A stretch of 64,000 nt of DNA from Photobacterium profundum SS9 (GTDB lineage Bacteria > Pseudomonadota > Gammaproteobacteria > Enterobacterales > Vibrionaceae). The notes under the pieces were generated by a model. The model ran no database searches and had not been told where the DNA came from. It saw nothing but the letters and a program-made list of their open reading frames with translations. The position numbers were made by a program, and so were the translations under genes. The stretch lies in NCBI RefSeq assembly GCF_000196255.1, contig NC_006370.1:1394187-1458186 (forward strand), written 5' to 3'. Positions 53,761 to 61,942 of this stretch are shown piece by piece. The stretch's first letter is position 1, and the number at the start of each line of letters is the position of its first letter.

Positions 53761-54393
53761 ATGTCTCAGCAACTCATTGAAAAATTAAAAGCATTTAAAG
53801 TCATTCCAGTTATTCAAATTAACAATATTGAGCAAGCCGTACCTTTAGCTAAAACACTAGTAGAAAACGGCTTACCTGTTGCTGAAGTGACGTTTAGAAC
53901 AGAAGCTGCCGCTGAAGCTATTCGTTTAATGCGTGAAGCATACCCAGAAATGTGTATCGGTGCGGGTACAGTACTGAATGCAGAACAAGTTGATCGCGCA
54001 GTTGAAGCGGGTGCTGAATTTGTTGTTGCGCCGGGGCTAAACCCAAACACTGTACGTTATTGCCAAGAAATTAATATTCCAATGGTTCCAGGGGTGAATA
54101 ACCCAAGCCAAGTAGAGCAAGCGTTAGAACTGGGATTAACATTCTTGAAGTTTTTCCCAGCAGAAGCATCTGGTGGTATCAATATGGTTAAGTCGTTGCT
54201 TGCACCGTATGTTGATGTGTCTTTTATGCCAACAGGTGGTATTGGCGAAGCAAATATCCGAGATTACTTAGCGGTTGATCGTATTCTTTGCTGTGGCGGC
54301 ACATGGATGGTTTCACCTAAGATGATTGAAGCTGGCCAATGGGATGAAATTGGCAAACTTGTACGTGAAGCAGTAGCACTCGTACAAGATTAG
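53761..54393 (+). CDS. kdgA: KDPG aldolase (2-keto-3-deoxy-6-phosphogluconate aldolase)
   Basis: 210 residues. VAEVTFRTEAAAEAI with the Glu, then GAGTVLNAEQVDRAVEAGAEFVVAPGLN, and the Schiff-base lysine in TFLKFFPAEASGG, plus PTGGIGEANIRDYLAV. It cleaves KDPG to pyruvate and glyceraldehyde 3-phosphate. The catalytic machinery is complete. Often named eda in enterics; the name kdgA reflects the gene context here. Confidence 0.92.
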   Translation: MSQQLIEKLKAFKVIPVIQINNIEQAVPLAKTLVENGLPVAEVTFRTEAAAEAIRLMREAYPEMCIGAGTVLNAEQVDRAVEAGAEFVVAPGLNPNTVRYCQEINIPMVPGVNNPSQVEQALELGLTFLKFFPAEASGGINMVKSLLAPYVDVSFMPTGGIGEANIRDYLAVDRILCCGGTWMVSPKMIEAGQWDEIGKLVREAVALVQD

Positions 54394-54426
54394 ACGTGTA
54401 ATATAAAGCGGTTTGCGTCCTAATAT

Positions 54427-54478
54427 AAAAAGCCTCTGATTATTGAGCCTCTTTCTAGTAAATAGTCAGAGGCTTTTT
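54427..54478 (+). terminator. Terminator after kdgA
   Basis: AAAAAGCCTCTGA and TCAGAGGCTTTTT pair with a ~25-nt loop and end in a T-run. It closes the amino-sugar-acid operon. Confidence 0.85.
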
Positions 54479-54509
54479 AACATTGAATAATTGTGAATTT
54501 AGATAATGG

Positions 54510-55075
54510 CTAAAACATACATTGAGTTACCTTACCATCAGCGCTAAACGTAACATCTAAGGTCTGAAATAAAAGGGATTCACTGGTAAACGTTGCGATA
54601 CAGGTGCTCTTGTCTATATTCGTATTGTTCTTCTCACCATGAGCCACAATAACGTCTAACCCTCTAATAGTTGATGTTAACTGTCGAGTTACCGTTTCAG
54701 AAAATTGACTAATTAAGATGATTTTATTGATACCGTTAGTTTGTAGGCGATCCACCGTATGACGAATAATCGCTAGATCTTTTGAGTTAGGTTTTGCACC
54801 ATCAATTTTACTTTGATTAATCAGAGATAAATAAGCGATATCTTCACCATTAAATGACTGGGTATAAGTATCTGCGCGGGTTTTATTTGGGTTATATGCA
54901 TAGATATTATTGCCTGATTGCGATAATCCAAAGTCAATATTACTGGCTAAGATAGGCTTAGTTTTCGCCAGCGTGTTGCCATACTTCTTAATACTTTCAG
55001 GTGTAAGTACTAGAGCCGTAATATAAGAAAAATTAGGTGTTATCTCTGCTTTATTTAGAACTTGATCTGAGTAGA
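54510..55075 (-). pseudogene. Remnant of a UshA-like 5'-nucleotidase/phosphodiesterase
   Basis: An open frame with no acceptable start, from about 55075 down to TAA at 54510. It reads NKIILISQFSE, GLDVIVAHGEK and DVTFSADGKVTQC, resembling the middle of the UshA metallophosphoesterase domain. The front with the first metal motifs and the whole C-terminal nucleotide-binding domain are missing. Its upstream end abuts a duplicated scrap of the kdgK-kdgA junction. Confidence 0.65.
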
Positions 55076-55131
55076 ATGCAATGAAAGATATTTTGTAAAG
55101 AACAGAAGTTAATACCTCCGTAACTTATTGA
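55076..55131 (+). repeat. Duplicated scrap of the kdgK-kdgA junction
   Basis: ATGCAATGAAAGATATTTTG and the following bases match 53726-53782, the kdgK stop and kdgA start, with about seven changes in 56 bases. The kdgA start codon equivalent is ATAC, so it cannot be used. No more of either gene is present. Confidence 0.8.
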
Positions 55132-55322
55132 CAGCTCATCAATTTCGAGGGGATTTGTCAGGTTTGGGTATAGATGTTATACCAATTGGACGGAAAATAC
55201 CTTTAGGTACACAAGCGCTTTTGGCATTGAAATAACCAAAACGTCTCAGAGATTTCCGACTAAAGATTTTGTGACCGACTATACTTCTCTCAACTATCAA
55301 TTCAGGACTAATACTACATTAC

Positions 55323-55460
55323 AGAAGTTTTGACGAGTTCAGTCACCAAACTTCGTTATTCCGTAAAGTGAGGAACGAACTTGTACGGTATCTAAGGCGT
55401 ACACGGCTATAGCTGGATCCCGGATATCTCGTTCCTCTATTCCGGGCTGATATGTTTAGG
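55323..55460 (+). repeat. ~140-bp intergenic repeat, copy 2
   Basis: Closely similar to 27662-27803 over its whole length. Its right end, ATGTTTAGG, runs into AGTCGAG and ATG 55468, so the repeat end contributes the AGGAG ribosome site of the alanine symporter. Confidence 0.82.
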
Positions 55461-55467
55461 AGTCGAG

Positions 55468-56889
55468 ATGGAATTGTTAGAAAGCCTTTTTGGTGTAATT
55501 GGAGATCTCACTTGGGGATGGGCACTTATACCGTTCTTGGTCGTATTGGGTCTTTTCTTTACTTTCGTTACCGGATTTGTTCAATTTACTTTCTTTGGAC
55601 GTATGTTCCATGTCTTATTAAACAAAAATCAAACAGCCGACAGAAATGCGATTTCTGGTCGTGAAGCACTTTTATTATCTGTTGGTGGACGTGTCGGTGG
55701 CGGTAACATTGCAGGTGTAGCTGTTGCAATTTCTCTTGGCGGCCCTGGTGCTGTATTTTGGATGTGGGCAATTGCCCTGGTTGGTATGGCAACAAGCCTG
55801 GTGGAATGTTCACTCGCTCAGCTTTATAAGCGTAAAGAAGGTGATGCATTTCGTGGAGGTGCTGCACGTTCAATAATTCATGGTCTTGGTGAAGACTATC
55901 GGTGGCTTGCTTACCTGTATGCTGTTTGTTTGATTGCTTCCTTTGCGATTGGTTTTAATGCCTTTCAAGGTAATACAGTTGCAGGGGCTGCGCAGGATAG
56001 CCTGGGTATTGACCGCATGTGGACTGGTGGCCTGTTAGCTATTATTACTGGTTTCATTATTTACGGTGGTATTAAACGTATCGCTAAAACGGCGGATGTT
56101 ATCGTACCTATTATGGCTATCGGGTATGTCGCAATGGCGCTTCTCGTCATCCTAATCAACATCACTGAGATCCCTACGGTTATTGGTAGTATCGTATCTA
56201 ACGCATTTGGTTGGGAGGAAGCTGTTGGTGGCGGTATGGGGACTGCGATGGCACAAGGTTTGCGCCGTGGCCTATTCTCAAACGAAGCTGGCCTGGGTTC
56301 GGCACCCAATGTCGCCGCTACGGCCGATGTCGCTCACCCAATTAGCCAGGGCATCACACAGTCTTTATCAGTCTTTATTGATACAATCCTAATATGTAGC
56401 TGTACGGCATTTGTTATCTTACTGGGTGACGTTTATGTCCCTGGCGCAGAAGGCATTGATGGTGTCGTTTTGACTCAGCAGTCACTGGTTTCACACATAG
56501 GGGCTTGGTCTCAGTACTTTCTGACTGGGGCGATTTTGCTCTTTTCTATTAGTTCTATCATCTACAACTACTACCTAGGGGAGAACGCCCTCACATTCAT
56601 GTCACAGAATAAACTGTCTGTACACATTCTTCGCTTTGTTGTGATCGGGATTATTTTTATGGGCGCAGTTGCTCCAGGAGCAACGTCAGTGTTTTTCTTC
56701 TCAGATCCGATGATGGGCATCCTTGCTATCGTTAACCTGTTAGCACTTATAATGCTGTTTCCTACGCTCATCCGTATTTTGAAAGACTATAAGAAGCAAC
56801 TTAAAGCAGGTATCGAACACCCACAGTTCGACCCTAAAGATTTCCCTGATCTAGATATTGACCTCAAAGCGTGGAAACCAAAAAAATAA
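55468..56889 (+). CDS. Sodium/alanine symporter (AGCS family)
   Basis: 473 residues with about 11 helices. Family signatures GRVGGGNIAGVAVAISLGGPGAVFWMW and GLRRGLFSNEAGLGSAPN are intact. AGCS proteins bring in alanine or glycine with Na+. AGGAG precedes ATG 55468, partly formed by the end of the intergenic repeat. It lies next to decayed sequence and may be a separate acquisition. Confidence 0.92.
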   Translation: MELLESLFGVIGDLTWGWALIPFLVVLGLFFTFVTGFVQFTFFGRMFHVLLNKNQTADRNAISGREALLLSVGGRVGGGNIAGVAVAISLGGPGAVFWMWAIALVGMATSLVECSLAQLYKRKEGDAFRGGAARSIIHGLGEDYRWLAYLYAVCLIASFAIGFNAFQGNTVAGAAQDSLGIDRMWTGGLLAIITGFIIYGGIKRIAKTADVIVPIMAIGYVAMALLVILINITEIPTVIGSIVSNAFGWEEAVGGGMGTAMAQGLRRGLFSNEAGLGSAPNVAATADVAHPISQGITQSLSVFIDTILICSCTAFVILLGDVYVPGAEGIDGVVLTQQSLVSHIGAWSQYFLTGAILLFSISSIIYNYYLGENALTFMSQNKLSVHILRFVVIGIIFMGAVAPGATSVFFFSDPMMGILAIVNLLALIMLFPTLIRILKDYKKQLKAGIEHPQFDPKDFPDLDIDLKAWKPKK

Positions 56890-56942
56890 GATTAACAGAA
56901 GAAAGAGGGCGATCATCACAACAACCTCATTAATCACTATAA

Positions 56943-56975
56943 AAAAGCGAGTGCCGTATTTGCAGTACTCGCTTT
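56943..56975 (+). terminator. Terminator after the alanine symporter
   Basis: AAAGCGAGT and ACTCGCTTT pair with a ~15-nt loop. The T-run after the stem is short. Confidence 0.6.
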
Positions 56976-57589
56976 CTCCGACGATATTATTCAGATACTT
57001 GATTGAAAGGATTTCAATTAGACTCAGCATGTACCCGTTATTCCAAAGCCCAACATAGATATGATGCAATGCCAACGCGTTGGAATGGCTGCCATCGGGG
57101 TGTTTTAATCAATACCCATGCCACATTTACCATAAAGCCCCGACAACCTGATCATCCTTGCTGGTTAAAACTACTCATGCCTAGTTATAAGCGATTTTTC
57201 CTGCGCAATATTATGATCTACTAGTTACCAAGAATGGTATAAGGCGTAGGTATGCCTCTTAAAATGATGGCGTTTGGCGTCATTGTGTTTGTAAGGCATG
57301 TGTTAAACAGCTAACCGGAATGAAAGGCTGGCTATGATAATTGAACTCAGTGCTAATGGAATAAATGAGCATTATCAGAGCGATTCAGCAAAGCCGAAAG
57401 GCTAAAAGTTATTTTCAAACAATTACTTGTAAATAAGAAATGAAGGTTTTCGATTTCTGTATGTGTTTAGGTTTATTAAAAAAGAACCGTGTGTGAACTA
57501 GCGGCTGTTTGATTAATAGGCGGTTCATTGTTATTTATTGCGTTTTGGACATAAAGTAAGCAAACGATCAAAATAATATGATTTTGATG
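56976..57589. other. Intergenic stretch before the tRNA cluster
   Basis: No gene I can support. A two-tier hairpin is visible at about 57249-57301 (ATGCCT/AGGCAT outer, ATGATGGCG/GCGTCAT inner), and GAACCG/CGGTTC flank about 57487-57529. One 73-codon frame at 57003-57224 is present but lacks a ribosome site and family similarity. Confidence 0.4.
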
Positions 57590-57617
57590 TTGACTCATAC
57601 TGAGCAATCCGTAGAAT
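57590..57617 (+). promoter_or_regulatory. tRNA-cluster promoter
   Basis: TTGACT (-35) and TAGAAT (-10) with a 16-bp spacer lie about 90 bases before the first tRNA, followed by a GC-rich stretch (GCAGCCC), as in stringently controlled stable-RNA promoters. Confidence 0.7.
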
Positions 57618-57706
57618 GCAGCCCATACCGCAACGGGGCAACTCATTAACGGTTAGCGATTGAAAGATTGCTTAATTCTTTAAGATGTTTTGGCATTAAA
57701 GAATAT

Positions 57707-57780
57707 GGCGCGTTGGCAGAGTGGCTATGCAGCGGATTGCAAATCCGTGTACCTCGGTTCGACTCCGGGACGCGCCTCCA
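57707..57780 (+). tRNA. tRNA-Cys (GCA)
   Basis: 74 nt with encoded CCA. Acceptor GGCGCGT/ACGCGCC, anticodon arm GGATT-GCA-AATCC region, T arm with GGTTCGACTCC. Anticodon GCA at 57739-57741. Confidence 0.95.
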
Positions 57781-57800
57781 TTATTCCTTGAGAATAATAT

Positions 57801-57876
57801 GCGACACTAGCTCAGCTGGTAGAGCGCAACCTTGCCAAGGTTGAGGTCACGAGTTCGAGCCTCGTGTGTCGCTCCA
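57801..57876 (+). tRNA. tRNA-Gly (GCC), copy 1
   Basis: 76 nt with CCA. Acceptor GCGACAC/GTGTCGC; anticodon stem AACCT/AGGTT with GCC at 57834-57836; T arm with GAGTTCGAGCCTC. Identical to the copy at 58103. Confidence 0.95.
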
Positions 57877-57983
57877 AATTTTGTACTAACGGTCACGTTA
57901 CATTGGCAGATCGTTATAAAGATGGTGTCTAACCGCTTTTTATAAAGCACATTGGTTAGGAGCATCGCAATAAAGAATTGCGT

Positions 57984-58070
57984 GCCCTGGTGGTGGAATT
58001 GGTAGACACAAGGGATTTAAAATCCCTCGGCGTTCGCGCTGTGCCGGTTCAAGTCCGGCCCGGGGCACCA
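57984..58070 (+). tRNA. tRNA-Leu (TAA)
   Basis: 87 nt class II tRNA with a long variable arm and CCA. Acceptor GCCCTGG/CCGGGGC; anticodon loop TTTAAAA gives TAA; T arm CCGGTTCAAGTCCGG. Confidence 0.95.
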
Positions 58071-58102
58071 TCGATTAAAGTCTGTATCGCAAGATATAGC
58101 AT

Positions 58103-58178
58103 GCGACACTAGCTCAGCTGGTAGAGCGCAACCTTGCCAAGGTTGAGGTCACGAGTTCGAGCCTCGTGTGTCGCTCCA
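58103..58178 (+). tRNA. tRNA-Gly (GCC), copy 2
   Basis: Identical to 57801-57876. Followed after 5 bases by the cluster terminator. Confidence 0.95.
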
Positions 58179-58183
58179 AATTG

Positions 58184-58214
58184 AAAAGCCCAATCAGAAA
58201 TGATTGGGCTTTTT
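58184..58214 (+). terminator. tRNA-cluster terminator
   Basis: AAAAGCCCAATCA pairs perfectly with TGATTGGGCTTTT, GAAA loop, T-run. An identical hairpin recurs at 58354-58384 in the downstream tandem unit. Confidence 0.92.
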
Positions 58215-58263
58215 GACGTCTGTAGCATATTAAAAAGAGTCTCGACGCGTTATCTCAACAATC

Positions 58264-58348
58264 ATTAGCTCAACAGGTCGATCGCAGCCTTGCCAAGGTT
58301 GAGGTCACGCCTAAACCTCGAAGATCGGGAGCCTCGTGTGTCGCTCCA
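58264..58348 (+). pseudogene. Decayed tRNA-Gly, tandem unit 1
   Basis: The D-arm region, the anticodon arm CCTTGCCAAGG, GTTGAGGTCACG and the 3' end GCCTCGTGTGTCGCTCCA are kept. The 5' acceptor strand is replaced (ACAATCATTAGCTC), and about 20 bases (CCTAAACCTCGAAGATCGGG) are inserted in the T arm. It cannot form a normal acceptor stem. Followed by a copy of the terminator. Confidence 0.85.
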
Positions 58349-58433
58349 AATTGAAAAGCCCAATCAGAAATGATTGGGCTTTTTGACGTTTATAGCATAT
58401 TAAAAAGAGTCTCGACGCGTTATCTCAACAATC

Positions 58434-58518
58434 ATTAGCTCAGCAGATCGATCGCAACCTTGCCAAGGTTGAGGTCACGCCTAAGCCTTGAAGATCGGGA
58501 GCCTCGTGTGTCGCTCCA
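58434..58518 (+). pseudogene. Decayed tRNA-Gly, tandem unit 2
   Basis: Same altered 5' end and T-arm insert as unit 1, exactly 170 bases downstream, with about six changes. The shared lesions show the decayed unit was duplicated after the damage. Confidence 0.85.
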
Positions 58519-58663
58519 AATACGAAGCCCTCTTTATTACCCTCTAATTACTTTCTTGAACTGAAACGTTCTATACGAGTCTATTGTCTTATATCTTAGT
58601 TATCTCATACTGGGGGGCGATTAAGGTAACTTGGGTATTACTTACTACTGGGAAGAATGAGCT

Positions 58664-59020
58664 TTGAACTATAAAAGAATAATCAATATTATTGTAGTAA
58701 GCATTCTATTAGCAGGGTGTAGCTCGTCGAAGCAAAACGACTTAATGGCAATGAATCGTCTTGCTAAACAGCATGCTCAAACGATTAATGACGCTAAGCA
58801 TGTCGCTATGAAAGAGGGCGTTGAAATAGTAGAAGCTTATGCTATTGGTCCAACCGTTGTTGTTACCTTGCAGGGGAACGATCTTGATGGATTAAAGAGC
58901 TGGATTCGACCAACATTTTGCCAGCAGCCTAAAATAAAGCCACTTCTAGAACAAGGGCTGCAGTATGTATTTAGAGATCAAAATGGTGAAGAATATCTTG
59001 TTGATAAAACGAGTTGCTAA
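58664..59020 (+). CDS. Lipoprotein, possibly a GspS-beta/AspS-type secretion pilotin
   Basis: 118 residues from TTG 58664, with GGAAG eight bases upstream. Lipobox ILLAGCSSS gives Cys19 as the lipidated residue. Two more Cys (FCQQP and the final TSC) could form a disulfide. The C-terminal pattern (WIRPTFCQQPKIKPLLEQGLQYVFRDQNGEEYLVD) resembles type II secretion pilotins of the GspS-beta group, but the match is by eye only. No secretion genes are near. A fragment of the palindromic repeat end lies just before it (about 58626-58640). Confidence 0.6.
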   Translation: MNYKRIINIIVVSILLAGCSSSKQNDLMAMNRLAKQHAQTINDAKHVAMKEGVEIVEAYAIGPTVVVTLQGNDLDGLKSWIRPTFCQQPKIKPLLEQGLQYVFRDQNGEEYLVDKTSC

Positions 59021-59050
59021 GGCGTTGCGTTAGTAATGCCTGAGGATCAT

Positions 59051-59087
59051 AAACGAGGAAAGTAAAGATTCACTTTCCTCGTTTTAC
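59051..59087. terminator. Bidirectional terminator between the two lipoprotein genes
   Basis: AAACGAGGAAAGT and ACTTTCCTCGTTT pair around a ~10-nt loop, with A- and T-runs on the two sides, between convergent genes. Confidence 0.8.
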
Positions 59088-59101
59088 GAATTTGAAGGCG
59101 A

Positions 59102-59263
59102 TTATTTCATGAAGCAGCTTTTTGCATACTCAGTCGCTTCGTTTGCCGTCCAGTCACCTTTTGGCTTGTCTTTCATTTCTTTACACCAATCTTCGCTACC
59201 AACTTCCGGTGCACAAGCAGATAACACAAAAACCGCTGTCATTAGTACAAGAAATTTTTTCAT
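59102..59263 (-). CDS. Small DUF3012-type lipoprotein
   Basis: 53 residues. Signal sequence and lipobox VFVLSACAPE; short mature part EVGSEDWCKEMKDKPKGDW followed by NEATEYAKSCF, with two Cys. It matches the DUF3012 family of small marine gammaproteobacterial lipoproteins (function unknown). AAGGGA lies nine bases before ATG 59263. Too short to appear in many gene predictions. Confidence 0.8.
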   Translation of the reverse strand: MKKFLVLMTAVFVLSACAPEVGSEDWCKEMKDKPKGDWTANEATEYAKSCFMK

Positions 59264-59504
59264 CGCTTTCCCTTCAATTCATTAGTAGAAACTTGCTTGT
59301 AAGCGTCTCATTGATTACTTGTGTATTCAAATGATAAATTATTAATATAGGTAAAAGCGTTTTTTATTATATAACTTAATTAACAATAGACTTGTTATGA
59401 AGCCATTTTAGAAAATTGCACTTTTAATCTATTGTTATAACGTGTTGCCAGTGTTTCGATGTTTTTATACGCTGTGTTGTTAATTTTATAAGCAAGGATT
59501 CGCG

Positions 59505-60260
59505 ATGAAATTGAACTGCGATATGGGTGAAAGTTACGGTCTGTGGCAAATGGGTAATGACCAAAGGGTTATGCCATTTATCGATATGGCAAATATTGCC
59601 TGCGGTTTTCATGCTTCCGATCCTGATATTATGGCGCAAACCGTTGAATGGGCAACCACCCATCAAGTACAAATAGGCGCTCACCCCGGTTACGATGACA
59701 AGCTTGGTTTTGGACGGCGTAGCATCCCTCACGCTCTATCATCAATAATCCATTTAATCGCCTATCAAGTGGGTGCTTTAGATGGAATTTGTCGATTGCA
59801 TAATACCAAGGTGTCTTATGTTAAGCCTCATGGTGCTTTATATAATGACATGATGGCAAACCGTGATATTTTCGAATCGATAGTAAAAGCTATCTCCGGT
59901 TTGAATGTTGATCGAATCAAAGGTGCACCGTCTAACGCACTTAAATTAATGATTTTAGCGCGAACCGATAACTCAATATATCAAGAAATAGCTAAGCAAT
60001 ATCACGTTGAATTATTGGAAGAAGCCTTTGCTGATCGTGCATATAATTCAGATGGATCTTTGGTCTCACGTACACAAATTGGTGCGGTTCACCACAACCC
60101 AGAAAGAATTAAAATGCAAGTGATTCAATTATCACAAGGGTATGTTGTAACGGTAGATGGGACGCGTTTAGCGCTTAATGCCGATACAGTGTGTGTACAT
60201 GGTGATAATGAAATATCAATTGCGAGTATTGCGGAATTAAATCAGGTGCTTAATCCATGA
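59505..60260 (+). CDS. pxpA: 5-oxoprolinase subunit A
   Basis: 251 residues of the LamB/YcsF family: LNCDMGESYGLWQMGND, IACGFHASDPDIMAQTVE, IGAHPGYDDKLGFGRR and YVKPHGALYNDM. PxpA, PxpB and PxpC together hydrolyse 5-oxo-L-proline to glutamate using ATP. The pxpB start overlaps the pxpA stop (ATGA). An AAGGA stretch precedes ATG 59505. A gamma-glutamylcyclotransferase-like gene follows, fitting a 5-oxoproline salvage operon. Confidence 0.93.
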   Translation: MKLNCDMGESYGLWQMGNDQRVMPFIDMANIACGFHASDPDIMAQTVEWATTHQVQIGAHPGYDDKLGFGRRSIPHALSSIIHLIAYQVGALDGICRLHNTKVSYVKPHGALYNDMMANRDIFESIVKAISGLNVDRIKGAPSNALKLMILARTDNSIYQEIAKQYHVELLEEAFADRAYNSDGSLVSRTQIGAVHHNPERIKMQVIQLSQGYVVTVDGTRLALNADTVCVHGDNEISIASIAELNQVLNP

Positions 60261-60988
60261 TTAAAATTGAGCCAGTATCTGAAACCAGCCTGATCATTTA
60301 CTTAGGTGATCAAATTGATCTGCAGTTAACGCAGGTGATCGCACAATTAACCCATTATCTAGAATTGCACTTTTCGGAACAGTTGGTTGATGTAACGCCT
60401 TCCTATACGTCCATTTTAATCCAGTATCATCCTTTAAAGATCAACATTAAAACTATCCAAGTAAGCGTATTGGCTTGGGGAAATAAAGAGCTTGAGTTGA
60501 CAAAAGATCGTAAGTTAAATAATGATGATAAAGACACAATCAGTAGTGGTAAAACCATTACGCTTCCCGTGTATTATGATGTAAGCGTAGGCCCTGATTT
60601 AGCGTCGTTAGCCAAAGGAAAAAAACTTTCAATAGAACAAGTCATTACCTTACATCAGCAGAAAACATACACAGTATGCGCCATTGGTTTTGCACCTGGT
60701 TTTGCTTTTCTTGCATCTGTAGACAGTTCGATAGCCACTCCTCGGCATGCAGAACCTCGTTTAAAAATACCCGCAGGTAGTGTTGGCATTGCCGATCAAC
60801 AGACAGCAGTGTACCCAGATGATTCTCCCGGAGGCTGGCAAATTATAGGTAACTGCCCTCAGCAATTATTCTCACCGAATACTGATCCCATTTCACCGTT
60901 TGAAGTTGGGGATAAAGTGACCTTTGAAGCGATTGACCGTCAAACATTTTTAGATCTTGGAGGGAAAATATGGCCGCATTGGAAGTAG
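60257..60988 (+). CDS. pxpB: 5-oxoprolinase subunit B
   Basis: 243 residues. KipI-type domain: CAIGFAPGFAFLASVDSSIATPRHAEPRLKIPAGSVGIA and YPDDSPGGWQIIGNCP. The start overlaps the pxpA stop by 4 bases and the stop overlaps pxpC by 19, so the three are translationally coupled. A middle stretch (about residues 75-100, ELTKDRKLNNDDKDTI) looks like a poorly conserved linker. Confidence 0.92.
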   Translation: MIKIEPVSETSLIIYLGDQIDLQLTQVIAQLTHYLELHFSEQLVDVTPSYTSILIQYHPLKINIKTIQVSVLAWGNKELELTKDRKLNNDDKDTISSGKTITLPVYYDVSVGPDLASLAKGKKLSIEQVITLHQQKTYTVCAIGFAPGFAFLASVDSSIATPRHAEPRLKIPAGSVGIADQQTAVYPDDSPGGWQIIGNCPQQLFSPNTDPISPFEVGDKVTFEAIDRQTFLDLGGKIWPHWK

Positions 60989-61923
60989 TACGTGCTGGTA
61001 TGTTAACTCTACTGCAAGATTCGGGAAGATTAGGTGTTGCGCAGATAGGTTTAAGCCAAGGCGGTGCATTAGATATGCATGCGTATTGCTGGGCTAACTA
61101 TTTATTGGGTAATGATATGTCATGCTCGCAACTGGAAATGACTTTAGGGCAAGCCAGTTTTAAATCAGATCATGATATTGTATGCGCGATTACAGGGGCT
61201 GATGCCGCTGCCACCATTGATGGCATCCCTGTTAAACTTTGGCAAACTTTTTGTTTACGTAAAGGATCGTTGCTAGCGTTTAATTACCCTAGAAAAGGGC
61301 TGCGCACGTATTTAGCAATAGAGGGAGGTTTTCAATGTGAACCGTTAATGGGCAGTGTTTCTACTATTGTTCGAAATAAAGTGGGGGGGATTGATGGTGG
61401 TCGAGCATTACTTGTGGGTGATAAGCTGCCAATTGTTCTTCCATCTTTTAAAAGTGAATCTCATGTTAAGTATGCGCACAAAACGTTATACGTAGCGCCG
61501 CGTTTTATTCCGGATTATGAAGCACCATTAACGCTTAGAGTGATTGAATCGTATCAACATGCATTGTTTTATGAGCACGATAAGGCAATGTTTTATTCTA
61601 ATACTTATCGAGTGAGTCCGCAGTGCGATCGGATGGGATGTCGCCTTGATGGACCTAATTTGAATACAGCAGTAAAGGGCATTATTTCTGAAGGCATTGC
61701 GTATGGCGCAATACAAATTCCACCTAATGGATTGCCTATAATTTTGTTCAATGATCGTCAGACATTGGGCGGATACCCTAAATTCGGTTGTGTTGCACGG
61801 GTTGATATGGCTAAGCTTGCACAAGCAATGCCCGGTAAAGAGGTACGGTTTTTACGTGGGAATATAGAAGAGCTGCAACAAGAATGGATACAGTTTTCAC
61901 ATTATTTTGGATTACCGTATTAG
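60970..61923 (+). CDS. pxpC: 5-oxoprolinase subunit C
   Basis: 317 residues, KipA/biotin-dependent-carboxylase-like family: LQDSGRLGVAQIGLSQGGALDMHAYCWAN, GADAAATIDG and GIAYGAIQIPPNGLPIILFNDRQTLGGYPK. Partner of PxpB in the oxoprolinase complex. GGAGGG lies shortly before ATG 60970. Confidence 0.92.
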   Translation: MAALEVVRAGMLTLLQDSGRLGVAQIGLSQGGALDMHAYCWANYLLGNDMSCSQLEMTLGQASFKSDHDIVCAITGADAAATIDGIPVKLWQTFCLRKGSLLAFNYPRKGLRTYLAIEGGFQCEPLMGSVSTIVRNKVGGIDGGRALLVGDKLPIVLPSFKSESHVKYAHKTLYVAPRFIPDYEAPLTLRVIESYQHALFYEHDKAMFYSNTYRVSPQCDRMGCRLDGPNLNTAVKGIISEGIAYGAIQIPPNGLPIILFNDRQTLGGYPKFGCVARVDMAKLAQAMPGKEVRFLRGNIEELQQEWIQFSHYFGLPY

Positions 61924-61942
61924 ATCCAATAAAAGTTAGGAC

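Larger units (their letters stand above)
58179..58518 (+). repeat. Two 170-bp tandem units behind the tRNA cluster
   Basis: Each unit has a terminator hairpin, GCATATTAAAAAGAGTCTCG, and a decayed tRNA-Gly ending in TCGCTCCA. The 3' ends lie at 58178 (real tRNA), 58348 and 58518, spacing 170 each. Confidence 0.85.

Noticed and set aside
57003..57224. 73-codon ORF between the alanine symporter and tRNAs
   Set aside because: No ribosome site, no recognisable family, and competing frames on the other strand of equal quality.
57707..58518. Integrated phage or island at the tRNA genes
   Set aside because: No integrase gene or attachment-site direct repeat of an intact tRNA 3' end flanking foreign genes; the tandem units are small and contain only tRNA and terminator sequence.
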